Source: JADLDV01 sp964546355
GTDB taxonomy: Bacteria; Patescibacteriota; Minisyncoccia; Phycocordibacterales; UBA9973
DNA: 7,435 nucleotides
Assembly (NCBI GenBank): GCA_964546355.1
Contig: CAZJJM010000029.1
Coordinates: forward strand, 1 to 7,435
Reading direction: 5' to 3'
Positions 5,480 through 7,435 of this stretch are shown here, piece after piece. Both the position numbers and the translations under genes were made by a program. The first letter of the stretch is position 1. The number at the start of each line of letters is the position of its first letter. The notes below the pieces were generated by a model. That model was given only the letters and a program-made list of their open reading frames with translations, had not been told where the DNA came from and searched no databases.

Positions 5480-5506
5480 AAAAAAGTACAAGAGAAACAG
5501 ATGTAC
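5480..5506 (-). terminator. Weak terminator after the M16 protease gene
   Basis: On the minus strand, GTACA (5506-5502) and TGTAC (5490-5486) form a 5-bp stem with an 11-nt loop, followed by six T (5485-5480). It overlaps the region right after the TGA stop (5510-5508). The stem is AT-leaning and short, so this is tentative; further T-rich sequence follows to about 5450. Confidence 0.45.
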
Positions 5507-5507
5507 A

Positions 5508-6773
5508 TCAAAATTGTAAAAGTGACATAAGCACCTTCTTGTCTGCTTTTGGTGCAAGGAGCGCCAGATTCATATGTTTGGTCACAAAAATCTTTTGTGC
5601 AACACGTTTGATGTCTTCTACAGTCACCTTTTCTATCTTTCGAGCAATATCATTGACGCCTTGTATTGGTTGATTGAAAATAACTTGTTCACCAAAATGT
5701 GAAGCGATGGCCTCAGAACCTTCGAATCCAAGTTTCATATTACCAATAAGAAAATCTTTTACCTTGCGAAGTTCTTTTGCGTCTACTGTTTCTTGTGTCA
5801 GATTTTTACATGCAATGACAAAAACCTTGAGTACTTCTTCGATACGATTTTTATCAACACCTGCAGAAATTTTGAACACGCCATGGTCTGTCGATGCTTC
5901 GTTTGAAGCATATACGTAATACGCCACGCCCATCTCTTCTCGTAATTTTTGGAATAGCCTGGAACTCATACCACCACCCAAAAGAGAAGAAATGATCGCG
6001 AGTGTAATATTGTCCTTGTGTCCGATTTTGTGTGTCCGTACACCAAAAACCATATGCGCTTGATCTGCATCTTTTTCTGTGACTGAAACATGAGGACCTG
6101 TTTGCGTATCGATGACTTTTTTCTTTTTTGGTTTCTTGCTTTCTCTAATGCCTTTGAATGCGTGGATGATTTGTTTTTGTGCATCAGACGGAAGATCCCC
6201 TGCCACCACAATCACCGTACCTCCTCCGACATAATGTGCTTTGTGATATGCAATCAAATCATCACGAGAAATAGCACGCACGGTATCCTTCGTCCCAATA
6301 ATCGAACGTCCTGCTGGCTGATCACCATACACGAGTGAAAGAAAATATTCTTGTACACGACGAATTGGCATATCTTCATACATATTCATCTCTTCAATAA
6401 CCACTCCTTTTTCTTTTTGCATTTCAGTTTCTGGAAATGTTGAATTGAGATACACATCAGAAACAATGTCGACCAGTTTTGAAAAATGCTTCGCTTGTGA
6501 TTTTGCATAATACCCGGTCACTTCCTGACTGGTGAATGCATTGGACTGAGAACCAAGTGCATCGAGTTCGTGTGTAATAGCAAAAGCACTTGGACGCTTG
6601 GTTGTCCCTTTGAAACACATATGCTCAAGAAAATGAGAAATGCCAGAAATCTTTTGTGTTTCATATTCTGAACCAGTCGACACGAGTGTCATGACGGTCA
6701 CGGTCGGATTGTCACGCATAGGAATCATCACTATTCGCAACCCGCTTGGAAGTATTTTAATTTTTGGTCTCAT
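5508..6773 (-). CDS. M16-family zinc metalloprotease (processing-peptidase-like)
   Basis: Complete 421-aa protein of the M16B type, related to mitochondrial processing peptidase beta and bacterial PqqL/YmxG-like peptidases. The inverted zinc motif HFLEH is at 47-51 (His47, Glu50, His51). The third ligand is Glu127 in VVIEEMNMYED, 76 residues after the last His, the spacing known for the family, so this copy should be catalytically active. The second half carries the GGGMSSRLFQKLREEMGVAYY segment (267-286) with the Arg278/Tyr285 pair that helps peptide binding. A basic KKPKKKK stretch (213-219) links the two domains. The length fits a single two-domain half that would homodimerise. No signal peptide is seen, so it is probably cytoplasmic. 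The ATG at 6773 is 7 nt from a -10 box and has no Shine-Dalgarno. It is divergent from the small membrane-protein genes. Confidence 0.95.
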   Translation of the reverse strand: MRPKIKILPSGLRIVMIPMRDNPTVTVMTLVSTGSEYETQKISGISHFLEHMCFKGTTKRPSAFAITHELDALGSQSNAFTSQEVTGYYAKSQAKHFSKLVDIVSDVYLNSTFPETEMQKEKGVVIEEMNMYEDMPIRRVQEYFLSLVYGDQPAGRSIIGTKDTVRAISRDDLIAYHKAHYVGGGTVIVVAGDLPSDAQKQIIHAFKGIRESKKPKKKKVIDTQTGPHVSVTEKDADQAHMVFGVRTHKIGHKDNITLAIISSLLGGGMSSRLFQKLREEMGVAYYVYASNEASTDHGVFKISAGVDKNRIEEVLKVFVIACKNLTQETVDAKELRKVKDFLIGNMKLGFEGSEAIASHFGEQVIFNQPIQGVNDIARKIEKVTVEDIKRVAQKIFVTKHMNLALLAPKADKKVLMSLLQF

Positions 6774-6780
6774 ATTCTGT

Positions 6781-6810
6781 ACTATATACTATTTTTGACT
6801 TTTTGAACAA
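6781..6810 (-). promoter_or_regulatory. Promoter of the M16 protease, likely leaderless
   Basis: On the minus strand, TTGTTC (6810-6805), an 18-bp spacer and TATAGT (6786-6781), then 7 nt to the ATG at 6773. The geometry is the same as upstream of the permease gene. It overlaps the divergent promoter at 6795-6822, so the two may compete for RNA polymerase. Confidence 0.5.
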
Positions 6811-6822
6811 AAAGCATATGAT
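6795..6822 (+). promoter_or_regulatory. Promoter of the small membrane-protein pair
   Basis: TTGACT (6795-6800), a 16-bp spacer and TATGAT (6817-6822), with a leader of about 20 nt before the ATG at 6850. The leader has no clear Shine-Dalgarno (AAGAATC just before the ATG). Confidence 0.55.
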
Positions 6823-6849
6823 GAGCATAGAAACTAAAACTTAAGAATC

Positions 6850-7080
6850 ATGAAAAAAGAACATAGAAAATGGTACATACTTTTTCGTGTAGTTATCATC
6901 ATATTTCTTGCACTTATTTGTATCTACCCAATCCAAACAATAAAAGTATTAGTTGGATTAGGACTTCTTGTTATTGCTTTGATGGCGATATTCAGTTGGA
7001 TAATGGGAAAAAGAATGGAATCTTTTGAAAAATCATTTAAACAAGAGGAGGAGGAAAATGGAAGATTTAGACACCCGTAA
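6850..7080 (+). CDS. Small membrane protein, two predicted helices, unknown function
   Basis: A 76-aa protein not matched to a family I know. It has a basic N-terminus (MKKEHRKW), a hydrophobic helix at about 9-27, a short turn with Pro28, a second hydrophobic helix at about 32-52, then a charged tail with an acidic Glu-rich patch near 66-70. This suggests a small inner-membrane hairpin protein with both ends in the cytoplasm (positive-inside inference). Its last 23 bases overlap the next gene in a different frame. It has its own promoter, is divergent from the M16 gene, and is not antisense to any recognised gene. Confidence 0.7.
   Translation: MKKEHRKWYILFRVVIIIFLALICIYPIQTIKVLVGLGLLVIALMAIFSWIMGKRMESFEKSFKQEEEENGRFRHP
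7046..7055 (+). promoter_or_regulatory. Strong Shine-Dalgarno for the 42-aa gene
   Basis: AGGAGGAGGA, 2-3 nt before the ATG at 7058 from its last base, with alternative registers at ideal spacing. It is the clearest ribosome site in the window and lies inside the coding end of the upstream gene, where its codons give the Glu-rich patch. It is the main argument that the overlapping ORF is real. Confidence 0.75.
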
Positions 7081-7186
7081 AGTACTTATAGGAATTTTGA
7101 TTTTTTTGTTTATTGTATACGTTATAGCGAGTATCATATACGGAAGCAAAAATTCTCCACCACATGACCATCTCGATGATCAGTAA
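7058..7186 (+). CDS. 42-aa single-helix membrane peptide
   Basis: A 42-residue open frame starting MEDLDTRKVL. One hydrophobic helix spans about 9-28 (VLIGILIFLFIVYVIASIIY), followed by a polar tail with a PPHDHLDD stretch rich in His and Asp. It is preceded by an exceptionally good Shine-Dalgarno and overlaps the 76-aa gene by 23 bp, so the two are probably translationally coupled and may form a small membrane complex. The stop codon lies within the 5' arm of the following terminator. Family unknown. Confidence 0.65.
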   Translation: MEDLDTRKVLIGILIFLFIVYVIASIIYGSKNSPPHDHLDDQ

Positions 7187-7222
7187 ATCCCGCTCAACAA
7201 CATGTTGAAGCGGGATTTTTTT
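7185..7222 (+). terminator. Strong intrinsic terminator between convergent genes
   Basis: AAATCCCGCT (7185-7194) pairs with AGCGGGATTT (7209-7218). CAAC/GTTG extends the stem past one bulged A around a 5-nt loop, and a run of seven T (7216-7222) follows. It ends the small membrane-protein operon. On the minus strand it has only a short T-tract (TTTAC), so it is weaker for the glycyl-tRNA synthetase gene, whose TAA (7223-7221) overlaps it. Confidence 0.9.
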
Positions 7223-7435
7223 ATGCGAGTTTTTCTGAAATATATGATTCGAGTTCTGCAATAGGAAGTCGTGTTTGCACCCCTGTGTCACGATCACGAA
7301 TAGTTACCGTGTCGAGAAGTTCTGGATTCTCATCAAGTGTATCGAAGTCTACTACCACACACCACGGTGTTCCTATTTCGTCTTGTCGGCGATATCGTTT
7401 ACCAATGTTTCCATTGTCATCGAACATCACTCGTC
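7221..7435 (-). CDS. glyQS: Glycyl-tRNA synthetase (alpha2 type), C-terminal end, cut by window edge
   Basis: The last ~71 codons of a class II glycyl-tRNA synthetase, open to the right window edge. The fragment is the C-terminal anticodon-binding domain. It shows DDNGNIGKRYRRQDEIGTPW, where the GKRYRRQDEIGTP core is highly characteristic of the homodimeric GlyRS. It continues through VTIRDRDTGVQTRLPIAELESYI to the stop. No catalytic motif is visible because the 5' part is outside. It is convergent with the small membrane-protein genes across the terminator. Confidence 0.93.
   Translation of the reverse strand, partial: RVMFDDNGNIGKRYRRQDEIGTPWCVVVDFDTLDENPELLDTVTIRDRDTGVQTRLPIAELESYISEKLA

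Noticed and set aside
1..7435. tRNA genes, CRISPR array, insertion sequence
   Set aside because: No GTTCRANYC-type T-arm within a cloverleaf, no regularly spaced repeats, and no transposase or IS-like terminal repeats. The only long repeat pair is TR/VR.

Overview
The window (7,435 bp with an exact 100-N scaffold gap at 3949-4048) looks like a metagenome-assembled piece of a Patescibacteria/CPR genome, most likely a Parcubacteria-type lineage. The reasons are the short MetRS with a Cys3His knuckle, the style of the diversity-generating retroelement (DGR) target protein and its small Avd, the compact genes, and the AT-leaning sequence. TGA is used as a stop by the reverse transcriptase and the M16 peptidase, so this is not the recoded (UGA = Gly) branch of CPR.

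Left third (1-2730): a complete DGR. Read on the minus strand, the order is a promoter and a structured ~150-nt leader, the target gene (2536->1997) whose last 41 codons are the variable repeat VR (2125->2004), a terminator (1906->1878), the template repeat TR (1642->1521), and the reverse transcriptase (1116->76) with its own terminator. The accessory protein gene avd lies between TR and RT but on the opposite strand (1151->1495). TR and VR are 122 bp each and differ at 16 positions. Every difference is at an adenine of the TR sense strand (9 A>G, 7 A>T), which is the signature of adenine-specific mutagenic retrohoming. The 19 bp at the VR 3' end are identical and nearly A-free, as expected for the homing-initiation end.

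Middle (2730-5030), minus strand: metG (MetRS, C-terminal 394 residues) with a clean bidirectional terminator, preceded by an AI-2E-family permease. The two appear as one long open frame only because the scaffold gap happens to keep frame. They are two genes, each truncated by the gap, probably an operon.

5040-5500: an unassigned region unusually dense in inverted repeats, including a 10-bp stem closing a three-way junction and a nested stem of 9 + 6 bp. It is overlapped by a 113-codon open frame that I do not recognise. It may be a structured RNA, a small gene, or both.

Right third (5500-7435): a complete M16-family zinc protease on the minus strand. Divergent from it are two overlapping small membrane-protein genes on the plus strand, the second (42 aa) with the window's strongest Shine-Dalgarno. 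A strong terminator then separates them from the convergent 3' end of a glycyl-tRNA synthetase gene cut by the window edge. The promoters of the permease and the protease both put the -10 box exactly 7 nt before the ATG, suggesting leaderless mRNAs.

The most notable content is the DGR, with its antisense avd and its structured target leader, and secondly the hairpin-rich region upstream of the permease.
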